Below the pieces are notes generated by a model that worked only from the letters and a program-made list of their open reading frames with translations, did not search any database and was not told where the DNA came from. The position numbers and the translations under genes are program-made. A stretch of DNA of 64,000 nucleotides, from NCBI RefSeq assembly GCF_017309185.1, contig NZ_JAEKJZ010000001.1, positions 2,418,001-2,482,000 on the forward strand, read 5' to 3'. Each line of letters starts with the position of its first letter. Position 1 is the stretch's first letter. This stretch comes from Roseibium aggregatum. GTDB lineage: Bacteria; Pseudomonadota; Alphaproteobacteria; Rhizobiales; Stappiaceae. This document shows positions 41,846 to 51,284 of the stretch, one piece after another.

Positions 41846-42064
41846 ATGTGGGCGATGTTGGCGGTCTCGATTCAGATGCTTTCAGGTCCGAACGTCTGGG
41901 TCGTGACGAATGAAGGTACATTCGAAAGCGCTCAAGCCTGCGAAGCCGCGCTGAGCGAAGCGGTTCCGCGCACACTTTCAGAGGACCTGCGCCTGGCCTG
42001 GGAGGCCGGGGAACTGAAATATGTCTGCCTGAAGGTTCGCGGCACGGAACCCGCACCGAATTGA
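41846..42064 (+). CDS. Small hypothetical protein
   Basis: Predicted protein of 72 residues starting MWAMLAVSIQMLSGPN, preceded by a good ribosome site (CAGGGGAG). The first 14 residues are hydrophobic and could be a short export signal, but no clear cleavage site is seen. Two cysteines (QACEAAL and KYVCLKV) could form a disulfide. No family was recognised; it stands alone between two other units. Confidence 0.65.
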   Translation: MWAMLAVSIQMLSGPNVWVVTNEGTFESAQACEAALSEAVPRTLSEDLRLAWEAGELKYVCLKVRGTEPAPN

Positions 42065-42185
42065 GACCGGCCAGTCAACTCCGATTTCCGGAGCACTGCA
42101 ATTTACAAGTTCCCTGCCACAGGTTAGAGCACGTTCGTAACGGCGGCAAATGGCGCCCAAAGACTTTACGGACGGACAGGCAAGC

Positions 42186-43439
42186 ATGAGCGAGTTCAAA
42201 TCGGACTTTCTAAACGTACTCTCGGAACGCGGATTCATTCACCAGATTTCCGACCCAAACGGTCTCGACGCACTTTGCGCCAAGGAAACCGTGACGGCCT
42301 ATATCGGCTTCGACTGTACCGCTCCCAGCCTGCATGCCGGATCTCTTGTCCCGATCATGATGCTGCACTGGTTCCAGAAGACCGGTCACCGGCCGATCGC
42401 CCTCATGGGCGGTGGCACGACGCGGGTCGGGGATCCTTCGGGAAAAGACGAGTCTCGCAAGATCCTCACTGAAGAGGCAATCGAGCAAAACAAGGCCGGC
42501 ATTAAAAAGGTCTTCGAAAAGCTGCTGAACTTCGGCGATGGTCCGGGCGACGCGCTCATGCTCGACAACGCCGAATGGCTTCTGAAACTCAACTACATCG
42601 AGTTTCTGCGCGACATCGGCCGGCATTTCTCCGTCAACCAGATGATCCAAAGGGATTCTGTCCGGCTGCGCCTTGAGCGCGAGCAGCATCTCTCCTTCCT
42701 GGAATTCAACTACATGCTCCTTCAGGGCTACGACTACCTGGAGCTCTTCCGGCGCACCGGCTGCCGCTTGCAGATGGGTGGGTCCGACCAGTGGGGAAAC
42801 ATTCTTTCCGGGACCGATCTTGTGCGCCGCGTTGCGGAAACCGAAGCTTTCGCCCTCACCTCCCCGCTTCTGACCACTGCCTCGGGCGCCAAAATGGGCA
42901 AAACCGCCGCAGGGGCCGTATGGCTGAACGAGGAGCAGCTTTCCGCCTACGACTATTGGCAATACTGGCGGAACACGGAGGACGCCGACGTCGAACGCTT
43001 CCTGAAGCTGTTCACGGTTTTGCCCATGGCCGAAATCTCGCGGCTTGCCGCACTGGAAGGATCGGAGATCAACGAGGCCAAGAAGATCCTGGCGACGGAA
43101 GCGACCGCACTCATCCACGGCCGGGAGAAATCGGAGGCCGCGGCGGAGACGGCCCGCAGGGCCTTCGAAGAGGGCCAGTCCGCGGAGGGTCTTCCGACCG
43201 TCGAGGTTTCCAGAACGGAACTGGAGGCCGGCATCGGAGTTCTTTCAGCCTTCGTGACGGCTGGCCTGTGTGCCTCGAATGGCGACGTCCGCCGGAACAT
43301 CAAGGGTGGCGCCGTAAAGGTCAATGACCGGGGCGAGCAGAATGACAAGCGGCAATTGTCACTGGACGACGTGACCGGAGATGGGGTGATCAAACTCTCG
43401 CTCGGCAAGAAAAAGCACGTTCTGCTGAAGCCGGTCTGA
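42186..43439 (+). CDS. tyrS: Tyrosyl-tRNA synthetase
   Basis: Charges tRNA-Tyr; class I synthetase of 417 residues. The HIGH-equivalent is [10 protein letters not shown] near residue 45, the tyrosine-binding region is [10 protein letters not shown], and the KMSKS-equivalent is [14 protein letters not shown] near residue 240. A C-terminal S4 RNA-binding domain begins near residue 350 ([24 protein letters not shown]). The start [17 protein letters not shown] is the usual one; 12 in-frame codons upstream are ignored. Confidence 0.97.
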   Translation: MSEFKSDFLNVLSERGFIHQISDPNGLDALCAKETVTAYIGFDCTAPSLHAGSLVPIMMLHWFQKTGHRPIALMGGGTTRVGDPSGKDESRKILTEEAIEQNKAGIKKVFEKLLNFGDGPGDALMLDNAEWLLKLNYIEFLRDIGRHFSVNQMIQRDSVRLRLEREQHLSFLEFNYMLLQGYDYLELFRRTGCRLQMGGSDQWGNILSGTDLVRRVAETEAFALTSPLLTTASGAKMGKTAAGAVWLNEEQLSAYDYWQYWRNTEDADVERFLKLFTVLPMAEISRLAALEGSEINEAKKILATEATALIHGREKSEAAAETARRAFEEGQSAEGLPTVEVSRTELEAGIGVLSAFVTAGLCASNGDVRRNIKGGAVKVNDRGEQNDKRQLSLDDVTGDGVIKLSLGKKKHVLLKPV

Positions 43440-43446
43440 GCGGACA

Positions 43447-43480
43447 GCCCCTCTCGATCGCCCTCTCGATCGAATGGGGC
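43447..43480. terminator. Shared hairpin between converging tyrS and YhdP-like genes
   Basis: GCCCC (43447-43451) pairs with GGGGC (43476-43480) and CGATCG pairs with CGATCG inside. There is no long T-run on either strand, so termination strength is uncertain. Confidence 0.5.
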
Positions 43481-43500
43481 CGACCGTTCCGAAGCGGGTC

Positions 43501-46500
43501 TCAGTTTGACTGAAACTCGAACATTTTCCGGAATATCCCGGGCGCGATCGCCGAAATCGGATTGACGGACAGAACCGGGTCGCTCACGGACCCGGACAGC
43601 CTGTAGGTGACGCCGATCAGGCCCTCGCCGGAATTTCCGCCAAGGGCGAAGCCGAGCAGCGGTATCTTGGCGAAGAAGTTGTTGAGCGCATAAATCGGAA
43701 CGAAAGTCCCGGTCAGGTTAAGTGTCTGCTGGGCAAGATTGACCGACCCCGAAACCGTGCCGCCCAGGACATTACCCTGAAGCGCGCCCCGGCTGATGTG
43801 CATGATATCGCCGTTGCGCGTGAAATCGATGTCGAGCAAATCGAAATAGGCGGAATCCTCCTTGTCACCATTACCGGTGGCTCCACGGCCCTGGTTGCGA
43901 GCGGTCTGGTTCCTCTCGCGGATGCGTTTGATCGCCGGGTCTTCGGTGATGCGCAGATTTCGGACCTTGAAGTCTCCCGCCCAGCTGTCCTCGTCGGCCA
44001 TGGCCACGTAAACCGTCCCCTGACCGCCGCTCATGCGCTTGTACATGTCTAGAAAACGAAGCGTATCGCCCGTATTGCTGAACTCGCCGGTGGCAAGCTG
44101 ACTGCCACCCTGTTCGGTCACCGCGAATTCAAAAACAGACCTGCCGTTGATGCGCCCGCTGAGATCCGCGGATCTCAAACCCTTGGCGCCTGTTTCGATC
44201 TTTCCGGAAAACCCGTTGAGCGTTTGGTTGTTGAACCCGATGACCCGATCTATCGACGCCGCAATTCTCGCCCCGCTTGAAAAATCGCCCGCTCCCTTGC
44301 TTCCGCCCGGGCTGCTCAGACTGCGGATCAACCCGCGTCCATCGAAGGACTGTCCCGAAAACACGATGTCGTAACGCCCGTCCGAGGCCCTCTGGATATC
44401 CACTTCGGTATCGTCCTCGGGTCTCAGCTTGAACTTTTCGAACGATGCGCGCAGCAAATCACCGGCTGCGGAAAGGCGCATGCTTCCCTCGACGTCGGCA
44501 CCCTCGGACTTCAACTTGAAATCCTGAACATATTTTTCTTCATCGGTTTCGACGAGTTTGAACGAAGCGGTCGCCGGCACGCCTTTCGATTTCTTCCAGC
44601 CAAGCGCCTGCAGCGTCACTTCCGCCCGGTCCAGATCGATATTGAATTCCTGGCCGTCGCTCACCTTCGCGACATTCAGGGTCAGGTCACCGCTCAGAAA
44701 GGCGGTTAGGTCGACCCCTTTTTCCTTGAGCTTCTCCGCTGTGACGGAAACAACCACATCCTGTTTCGCAGCGACACCGGTGTCCTTCAAGGGGACGACA
44801 AGATCGATGTCCGCCTTCAGTCCGTCCAAGATCCCCTTGCCGGTGATCGCAACCTGATCCGGATCGGCATTCAGGTTGACATCGGCCTTTTCGACCGTGT
44901 GGCCCATGATGGCATTCCGGTCGGTAAAGTTCTGGAACTCACCGGTCGCGCTCCAGTCAATTTCACTGATATCGACCTTTTGATCGAGCGGAAACGCCGC
45001 CAGGATATCCAGGCTACCCGTTCCCGATACCCCGTCGTTTTTCAAATTGGCCCTGTCAAGCACGAGGAACGGCGCGCTGTTCACGACGGCTCCGAGGTCC
45101 TTGGCTCCGCCTGTAAGCAACGCGGAAACCCGAGCTGTCTTGCCTTTGCGAAGCGGAAGATTGTGGATCTCGAACGAACTGCTCGGGATCTTGACTTCAC
45201 CGCCATTCGACGAGGTCGCCACGCCGCCTTCCGCGGCGACGGCCAGGACCTCGTTTTCGACGGTCAGGGTGCCGCGCAGCCCCCTGATTTCGGGAAGTTC
45301 GCCGAAGGGCATGACCGCTCCGTCCGAAAACGCGATTTCAGCTTCCATGTCGTCACCCGACCAACCGGCATCGGGATCACGGTGGTTGAAAGCGGGGGGG
45401 CGAACAGCGGCACTGAAGGACGCTCTTTCAATCAGTCCCTGCTTGATCCTTTCGATCACCCACTGCCGCGCAGGTGGAACAAGCGTGATCGGCCAGACCT
45501 GCTTGGCAAGCGCGATGGGAATATCCTCGGCTTCTGCGGCAATGGCGAGATAGGGGCCCTTCTCAGTGATCTCTATCGTCCCTTTCGCATAAACGGCGGC
45601 TTTCCCAGATCTGGCAACGAATTGATCGATGCTCACAAGCCGCTCCTCAGGGTCGAAACGGGCTTCGACCCGAATGCCCTCCAGCATCTGGGGGGCCTCG
45701 GACACGTCGGCAGAGCCGAACTGGGGGTATTCCGATTCCAATTGAATAACCCAGTCCTGCGCATCTCCCGCACCGGGCTCTATCGTACCGGTGAAAAAGA
45801 TGCGTGTTTCGCCCCGCAGCACATGGGACCTCGTGATCTCGATTGCGGGCAGCCCCGCCTGGAACACAAGAGACAGCGCCGCGTCATCGAAGGCGACCAG
45901 GGTCTTGCCGAGCTGGAACCAACCGTTTTCAACTCTGGCCACGAGATTGGAGGAAACGAACTTGCCGTCGCCATCCAAACGGGTTTCGATCTTTGCCGCA
46001 GCCGGAATGCCCAGGCCCTTGCCAGGCTGGATAGAGGCCTGTGGACCGAGGAGTTCCGCGACGGTGATGCCGTTGACCACGACACCTATGCTCTTGAACG
46101 ACCCACCTTCAGGCGCCTGTCTGACCAATTCCAGGCTCCAGGTGGAAACATTCCCCGCGACTTTCGCATAGACGCGGATGGTCCGGTTCTGCGAGCGCAG
46201 GACATCCGCATCAATCCCCTCGAATTGGCGCGGAGCGGACCCGCCGAGCTCAAAGGAAGCGTCGCGGATTCTGACGAATCTCAGTCCCCGGCGGGCAAAC
46301 TGGTCGTCGACGACATCACTCACCCGGTCGACGGCCTCCATCAGCGGGCCCATTTCCGGAATCTTCGCCGGACCGCCGCTCAAGACGAGATTGACCAGAG
46401 GCCTTTCCAGATTGAGGGACTCGAAGTGAACCTGACCTTTGAGCAGCGCGTCGGTTTTGAGGGGAGCAACCACTTTCGGCAAAACGATGTTGACCGGCGC

Positions 46501-46788
46501 GTTGCCCGAGATCTTGGCGCGAGCGTTTTCGATGATGACATCGATACCGTCGGGCGAGGTAAAATCCAGGCTCGCGCTTTCGACGGAAAGCTGGACGGGG
46601 CCTCGTGTTCCCTGCATCGCCAAGAGGCTGCCGAGCAGGGGAATTCTGACCGGGCCGGATGCAAACAACACGGCAAGGGCTGAAACCAGACAAAGCAGCA
46701 AAGCACCGGCAAGAAAAACGGCACGTCTGCGCCAGGGCTTTTTAGCCGTCTTTCTGTTTTTTTCCGCCGTATCGCTGGTTTCAGTCAA
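43501..46788 (-). CDS. AsmA-like / YhdP-type giant envelope protein (DUF3971)
   Basis: Protein of 1095 residues with a basic N-terminus and one membrane helix (AVFLAGALLLCLVSALAVLFA), then a huge periplasmic part rich in beta strands and a C-terminal AsmA-type block around GTVSGSVNLAQQTLNLTGTFVPIYALNNFF. This is the layout of the YhdP/TamB/AsmA superfamily, long groove-shaped proteins that in E. coli help move phospholipids to the outer membrane. In alphaproteobacteria the members near tyrS are annotated DUF3971/AsmA-like. Transport function here is inference from family. Confidence 0.88.
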   Translation of the reverse strand: MTETSDTAEKNRKTAKKPWRRRAVFLAGALLLCLVSALAVLFASGPVRIPLLGSLLAMQGTRGPVQLSVESASLDFTSPDGIDVIIENARAKISGNAPVNIVLPKVVAPLKTDALLKGQVHFESLNLERPLVNLVLSGGPAKIPEMGPLMEAVDRVSDVVDDQFARRGLRFVRIRDASFELGGSAPRQFEGIDADVLRSQNRTIRVYAKVAGNVSTWSLELVRQAPEGGSFKSIGVVVNGITVAELLGPQASIQPGKGLGIPAAAKIETRLDGDGKFVSSNLVARVENGWFQLGKTLVAFDDAALSLVFQAGLPAIEITRSHVLRGETRIFFTGTIEPGAGDAQDWVIQLESEYPQFGSADVSEAPQMLEGIRVEARFDPEERLVSIDQFVARSGKAAVYAKGTIEITEKGPYLAIAAEAEDIPIALAKQVWPITLVPPARQWVIERIKQGLIERASFSAAVRPPAFNHRDPDAGWSGDDMEAEIAFSDGAVMPFGELPEIRGLRGTLTVENEVLAVAAEGGVATSSNGGEVKIPSSSFEIHNLPLRKGKTARVSALLTGGAKDLGAVVNSAPFLVLDRANLKNDGVSGTGSLDILAAFPLDQKVDISEIDWSATGEFQNFTDRNAIMGHTVEKADVNLNADPDQVAITGKGILDGLKADIDLVVPLKDTGVAAKQDVVVSVTAEKLKEKGVDLTAFLSGDLTLNVAKVSDGQEFNIDLDRAEVTLQALGWKKSKGVPATASFKLVETDEEKYVQDFKLKSEGADVEGSMRLSAAGDLLRASFEKFKLRPEDDTEVDIQRASDGRYDIVFSGQSFDGRGLIRSLSSPGGSKGAGDFSSGARIAASIDRVIGFNNQTLNGFSGKIETGAKGLRSADLSGRINGRSVFEFAVTEQGGSQLATGEFSNTGDTLRFLDMYKRMSGGQGTVYVAMADEDSWAGDFKVRNLRITEDPAIKRIRERNQTARNQGRGATGNGDKEDSAYFDLLDIDFTRNGDIMHISRGALQGNVLGGTVSGSVNLAQQTLNLTGTFVPIYALNNFFAKIPLLGFALGGNSGEGLIGVTYRLSGSVSDPVLSVNPISAIAPGIFRKMFEFQSN

Positions 46789-46995
46789 TGACCTCGGCCT
46801 ATTTCTGCATTTGAAGGCAACTAGCTAACCCAAAACTGCAACTGTTAACAGGGCACATGTTTCCGGCCTCGCGACGTTGAACGAGTCACGGGGCGGCCTA
46901 TGATAGAGCAAAAGCGGTTCAAATAGCGACCGCTTTGCTGCACCCGACACCGGATGCGGGCACTAACGCACAAAGATTGACAGAAGGAAGGCAGA

Positions 46996-47463
46996 ATGGC
47001 CGATTTGACCATTGGCGACACAGCACCGGATTTCAACCTGGAAGGCGATGGCGGTGAACGGGTCTCCCTGAGCGCGCTCCAGGGTAAGCCGGTTGTCGTC
47101 TATTTTTATCCGAAGGACAACACGCCGGGATGTACAAAGGAAGCCATTGCCTTTTCCGGTCTGACCGAAGAATTCGACAAGCTTGGAGTGACGGTCATCG
47201 GACTGTCTCCGGACTCAGCCAAAAAGCATGACAACTTTATAGCCAAACATAACCTCAGCGTTCGCCTCGGTGCCGATACGGACACCAAAACGGCGGAGGC
47301 TTATGGCGTATGGGTGGAAAAATCCATGTACGGCAAGAAGTACATGGGTGTGGAGCGCTCGACATTTCTGGTCGACGCGAACGGAAAGCTTGCCCGGATC
47401 TGGCGAAAGGTGAAGGTACAAGGGCACGCTGAAGATGTTCTGGACACAGTCAGAGCACTCTAG
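46996..47463 (+). CDS. bcp: Thioredoxin-dependent thiol peroxidase (Bcp/PrxQ)
   Basis: Peroxiredoxin of 155 residues that reduces hydroperoxides. The peroxidatic cysteine lies in KDNTPGCTKEAIAFSGL near residue 46. The fifth residue after it, where many Bcp proteins have the resolving cysteine, is isoleucine, so this is the one-cysteine-like variant. A GAAGGAAGG ribosome site precedes the start. Confidence 0.95.
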   Translation: MADLTIGDTAPDFNLEGDGGERVSLSALQGKPVVVYFYPKDNTPGCTKEAIAFSGLTEEFDKLGVTVIGLSPDSAKKHDNFIAKHNLSVRLGADTDTKTAEAYGVWVEKSMYGKKYMGVERSTFLVDANGKLARIWRKVKVQGHAEDVLDTVRAL

Positions 47464-47519
47464 AAGCAGAACACTCCAAAAGAATGTCGCCCCCTCACAC
47501 CGTCCAGGATTTTCCGGAA

Positions 47520-48356
47520 ATGCCCGATACACACTCCGCTGCCCTGCCTGCCAGCCTGGTGGCCGGCGCGCGAGCGATTGTTTCCGCGTCTGATACGTCG
47601 GAAAAGGTCCGGCTGGCCTATGCCGTTTCCAGAGCCTGGTTTCGCCGGGACCTTGCGCTCGGGTCGCCGTCGAAAGACGGCTCGATGCCGGACCGTCCAG
47701 GGCGGCCGCTGCGTCCGGAACTGCGCGCCCCGCGTGACATGCCCAAGCGCAGTCTCACGGGAAAGGCCGGCCGCCTCGCGCTCATCCATTCCCTCGCCCA
47801 TATCGAGTTGAACGCGGTGGATCTGACCTGGGACCTGATTGGCCGATTTGCCCATGTGCGCCTGCCCCGGTCTTATTATGACGATTGGGTCCGTGTTGGT
47901 CTGGAGGAAGCCAAACACTTTTCAATGCTGGAGGATCGGCTTGCCGGGCTCGATGCGCGTTACGGCGATCTTCCGGCCCACGATGGCCTGTGGCAGGCGG
48001 CACAAGATACCGGCCACGATCTGGCCGCCCGCCTCGCAATCATACCTCTGGTACTGGAAGCGCGCGGATTGGACATCACACCGCCCATGATCGAAAAAGC
48101 GCGCGAAATTGGCGACGAAGACACCGCCAAATGCCTGGATATCATCTATCGCGACGAAAAGAATCACGTCGCCTTCGGTGCGAAATGGTTCCGGTTCCTG
48201 TGCGACCGCCAGGGAATCAGACCCGAACCGGCCTTTCATTTTTTTGTCCGGCGCCACTTCCGCGGGTCCCTCAAACCCCCATTCAATGACCGGGCACGTT
48301 CGGAAGCAGGCCTAACACCCGGTTTTTACAAGCCTCTGGCCCCTCTCAAAGGCTAG
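47520..48356 (+). CDS. DUF455 ferritin-like protein
   Basis: Protein of about 278 residues (290 if the upstream ATG at 47484 is used; neither ribosome site is strong). Carboxylate and histidine residues spaced as in di-iron ferritin-like helices are visible in LAHIELNAVDLTWDL, EEAKHFSMLEDRL and YRDEKNHVAFGAKWF. This matches DUF455, an uncharacterised ferritin-like family common in proteobacteria. It follows bcp closely and could share its transcript, which would fit a role in iron or oxidative stress, but that is inference. Confidence 0.88.
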   Translation: MPDTHSAALPASLVAGARAIVSASDTSEKVRLAYAVSRAWFRRDLALGSPSKDGSMPDRPGRPLRPELRAPRDMPKRSLTGKAGRLALIHSLAHIELNAVDLTWDLIGRFAHVRLPRSYYDDWVRVGLEEAKHFSMLEDRLAGLDARYGDLPAHDGLWQAAQDTGHDLAARLAIIPLVLEARGLDITPPMIEKAREIGDEDTAKCLDIIYRDEKNHVAFGAKWFRFLCDRQGIRPEPAFHFFVRRHFRGSLKPPFNDRARSEAGLTPGFYKPLAPLKG

Positions 48357-48446
48357 ATAAAGGCGCCGTGAAGACGAATTATTAACCTTACCAAACTCTA
48401 ATCAGACTCAGTTCTCTTGCAGAATGCAAACAGTGACTGAGTGACC

Positions 48447-49799
48447 ATGCAACAGCGCCAAGAATCGACGCAGCCCCATCGTGGGCCCAAAGCAGCCCCG
48501 CATCATCCGGCTTTGAGCAAAAGCAGCAGGACGACCACATATAGCGTTCGTCCCTTGCACCTCATATGCGGAGCACTCGCCTGCGTTACGGCAACTCTCA
48601 CCGCATCGGGGGCCCTTGGGTATCTTTATCTGCATAGCGACATGCTCGCGGAGGCGAGCGCCGAAAGAACAGAACTTGTTCTTGAGTACCAGGACCACAT
48701 CGACCGGCTTCGCACCGAAATCGAAAATCTGACAAGCCGGCAGATGGTGGATCGGGAGACCGTCGAAATACAGGTCATGGATGTTCTTCGCCGGCAGCAG
48801 GATCTCAACGAACGACATGCCATTGTGGCCGACCTTGTCGCGCGGGCCGAGCAGGTCGGCATCTATCTCAGCAACGACAAGCCGTTGCCTCCGCACAAAC
48901 CTTCACCCAATGCGCGCGACCTCGCCTCGGTGGAAACAAACGACAAGTTCGCGATCGGCGGCGAAAGCGAACTGATCGAAGAACCGGTCAAGGCCCTTGG
49001 TCTGCGAGACGGCGCAAGCAAAAGCTTCGATCCGCTGACAATCCTTCAGAAACCGGTTGAAACCGCTCCTTCAGATCCGCAAAGCGTAAAAAAAAACACT
49101 GAAAAACAGGCTGCTCTCGATGCGGTAAAGGCGCATATCTCCGTTATGGACATGGAAAGCACGGCGGCGGTCGACGCCATAACCGTGGCAACGGAAGGCC
49201 GGATAGAAGACATCCTTGGGATTACACGTCCTTTGACCCCGGGCCTGAACGCGGCCTTGCGCAAGGACAGCGCAATCGGCGGTCCGTTCCAGCCTATTAC
49301 CGAAGAGACCTTTCCAGACCGCCTGAAACGCGCTGACGGCGCCCTGAAAGCCTTTCGCAGGGTCAAGTTCACCGCACTTCGCCTGCCTTTGAAAAGACCG
49401 GTACGCAACGGTGCCGTTTCCAGCCGTTACGGTCCGCGGGTCGACCCGTTTCTTGGACGGCTTGCGATGCATTCCGGCATCGATTTCAAGGCTCCCTATG
49501 GCGCACGGGTCTACGCGACCGCACCGGGTACGGTCGTTAGCGCCGAACGTCATGGCGGCTACGGCAAAATGGTGGAGATCCGCCATGCCAACGGCTTTGT
49601 CACGCGCTATGCGCATTTGAGCCGGTATCAGGTCTCGGAGGGCGATCACGTTCTGGCCGGCGATCTCATCGGCAATGTCGGCTCCACGGGGCGCTCGACC
49701 GGACCGCACCTGCATTATGAGATCCGTCGGGCCGACAAGCCGAGCGATCCGGCTCCTTTTCTGACCGCCGGAGACAAGCTCGCCGAACTGACCCTCTAG
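48447..49799 (+). CDS. M23-family peptidoglycan endopeptidase with coiled coil
   Basis: Membrane-anchored protein of about 450 residues. One membrane helix near residues 40-65 (ICGALACVTATLTASGALGYLY) is followed by a coiled coil (about 70-135: SAERTELVLEYQDHIDRLRT) and a long linker. The C-terminal M23 domain has its zinc ligands: histidine and aspartate in MHSGIDFKAPYG, histidine in RYAHLSRY, and HLHYEIR. The resemblance to EnvC/DipM-type and MepM-type enzymes suggests cross-link cleavage or amidase activation at the septum. A GTG two codons upstream is an alternative start. Confidence 0.92.
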   Translation: MQQRQESTQPHRGPKAAPHHPALSKSSRTTTYSVRPLHLICGALACVTATLTASGALGYLYLHSDMLAEASAERTELVLEYQDHIDRLRTEIENLTSRQMVDRETVEIQVMDVLRRQQDLNERHAIVADLVARAEQVGIYLSNDKPLPPHKPSPNARDLASVETNDKFAIGGESELIEEPVKALGLRDGASKSFDPLTILQKPVETAPSDPQSVKKNTEKQAALDAVKAHISVMDMESTAAVDAITVATEGRIEDILGITRPLTPGLNAALRKDSAIGGPFQPITEETFPDRLKRADGALKAFRRVKFTALRLPLKRPVRNGAVSSRYGPRVDPFLGRLAMHSGIDFKAPYGARVYATAPGTVVSAERHGGYGKMVEIRHANGFVTRYAHLSRYQVSEGDHVLAGDLIGNVGSTGRSTGPHLHYEIRRADKPSDPAPFLTAGDKLAELTL

Positions 49800-49807
49800 C
49801 CGGAAAC

Positions 49808-49835
49808 TGAAACGGGGCCGATCCGGCCCCGTTTG
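49808..49835. terminator. Bidirectional terminator between the M23 gene and prfB
   Basis: Stem AAACGGGGCC / GGCCCCGTTT between two converging genes. The stem is perfect; the flanking A and T runs are short, so it serves either strand moderately. Confidence 0.7.
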
Positions 49836-49860
49836 CGTTCTTCAATAGGCCCGTGGGCAA

Positions 49861-50992
49861 TCAGTCGATATCCTCGACGTTGACCGGATCTCCTCCGAAG
49901 ACCCTTTGGGCCAGGGCGGCCTCCATGAACTTGTCGAGATCACCGTCCAGGACATCCCCAGGCGACGTGCTTTCAACACCGGTCCGAAGATCCTTCACCA
50001 GCTGATAGGGTTGAAGCACATAGGAGCGGATCTGATGGCCCCAGCCGATATCGGTCTTGGAGGCCGCTTCCGCGTTTGCCGCTTCCTCGCGCTTTTTCAG
50101 TTCGGCCTCGTAAAGACGGGCCTTCAGCATGCCCCAGGCGGTCGCCCGGTTCTTGTGCTGCGATCGCTCGGACTGGCACTGCACCACGATGCCCGTAGGC
50201 TGGTGCGTGATGCGCACGGCCGAATCCGTCGTATTGACGTGCTGACCGCCGGCTCCGGAGGCCCGGTAGGTATCGATCCGACAATCGCTTTCGTTGATGT
50301 CGATCTCGATCGAATCGTCGATCACCGGATAGACCCAGGCGCTGGAAAAGCTGGTGTGCCGCCGGGCGTTGCTGTCGTATGGCGATATCCGCACCAGGCG
50401 GTGCACGCCCGATTCCGTCTTCAGCCAGCCATAGGCGTTCTCGCCCTTGATCTGCAGGGTCGCAGACTTGATGCCGGCCTCTTCGCCGTCGTGATACTCC
50501 AGCACCTCCACCTTGAAACCGTGTTTTTCGGCCCATCGGCGGTACATGCGCAAAAGCATGGAGGCCCAGTCCTGGCTCTCCGTACCGCCTGCACCGGAGT
50601 TGATTTCCAGATAGGTGTCATTCGCATCCGCTTCCCCGGACAGCAGGGATTTGAGCTGGAGATCGTTGACCTTTGCCTTCAACCCGCGCAGGGCGTCTTC
50701 GGCGTCCGAGACAACGGAGGCGTCGTCCTCCATCTCGCCAAGTTCGATCAGCTCGATGTTGTCGGCCAGATCCTGTTCCAGCCCCTTGACCCCGGATATA
50801 CCGTCTTCAAGGTGCTGGCGTTCGCGCATCATTTTCTGCGCTTTTGTCGGATCGTTCCAGAATTCAGGGGCCTCGGAAAGAGCGTTCAGCTCCTCCAGGC
50901 GGACAACAGCCTGATCCCAGTCAAAGATGCCTCCTCAGCAGGCTTACGGCCTGCTTGATTTCATCGACGATCGCTTCCATTTCGGCGCGCAT
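49861..50992 (-). CDS. prfB: Peptide chain release factor 2, expressed through a programmed +1 frameshift
   Basis: Recognises UGA and UAA stop codons. The zero frame runs from the ATG at 50992 for 23 codons ([20 protein letters not shown]) to an in-frame TGA at 50921-50923. Just before it stand a Shine-Dalgarno-like AGGAGG (50930-50935) and the slippery CTT TGA C, the classical RF2 autoregulatory site. A +1 shift continues as [22 protein letters not shown] and gives a 376-residue protein, the normal length. The body has the [15 protein letters not shown] catalytic GGQ loop and the stop-codon recognition SPYDSNARR-type region. Located after mrcA, as in many alphaproteobacteria. Confidence 0.96.
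50920..50935 (-). promoter_or_regulatory. Programmed +1 frameshift site of prfB
   Basis: Read on the minus strand: AGGAGG, three bases (CAT), then CTTTGAC. The spacing of the internal ribosome site to the CTT codon is the same as in E. coli prfB. When RF2 is scarce, the slow UGA lets the ribosome slip forward, so RF2 controls its own level. Confidence 0.95.
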
Positions 50993-51284
50993 CGGATACC
51001 TCTCTCTTTCAAGCGAAGAAGCCCGGGCTCCTGACAGAGGGACCGGGCCGTGAATTGGAGCGGGACATTAGCCGGACAGGCTTTTTGTGTAAACCACGCA
51101 AACGCGGCAAACCGTCAGACTGCCGCGTCTTGAAGAAAAGACCTTGTGCCAGCTGCAGTTGTCAGCCGTCCGCCTCTTGCTGGCACGTTCCAGTCTGCTG
51201 GGAAAACGCATCGCCCTGCCGCACGCTCCGGACCGAACAGGCTCCGACACCGGTCAGATAAATGCCTGTGACTTACGGCTGATA

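Noticed and set aside
49861-50832. prfB as a truncated 323-residue gene
   Set aside because: The missing N-terminus is present upstream through the CTT TGA C frameshift site.
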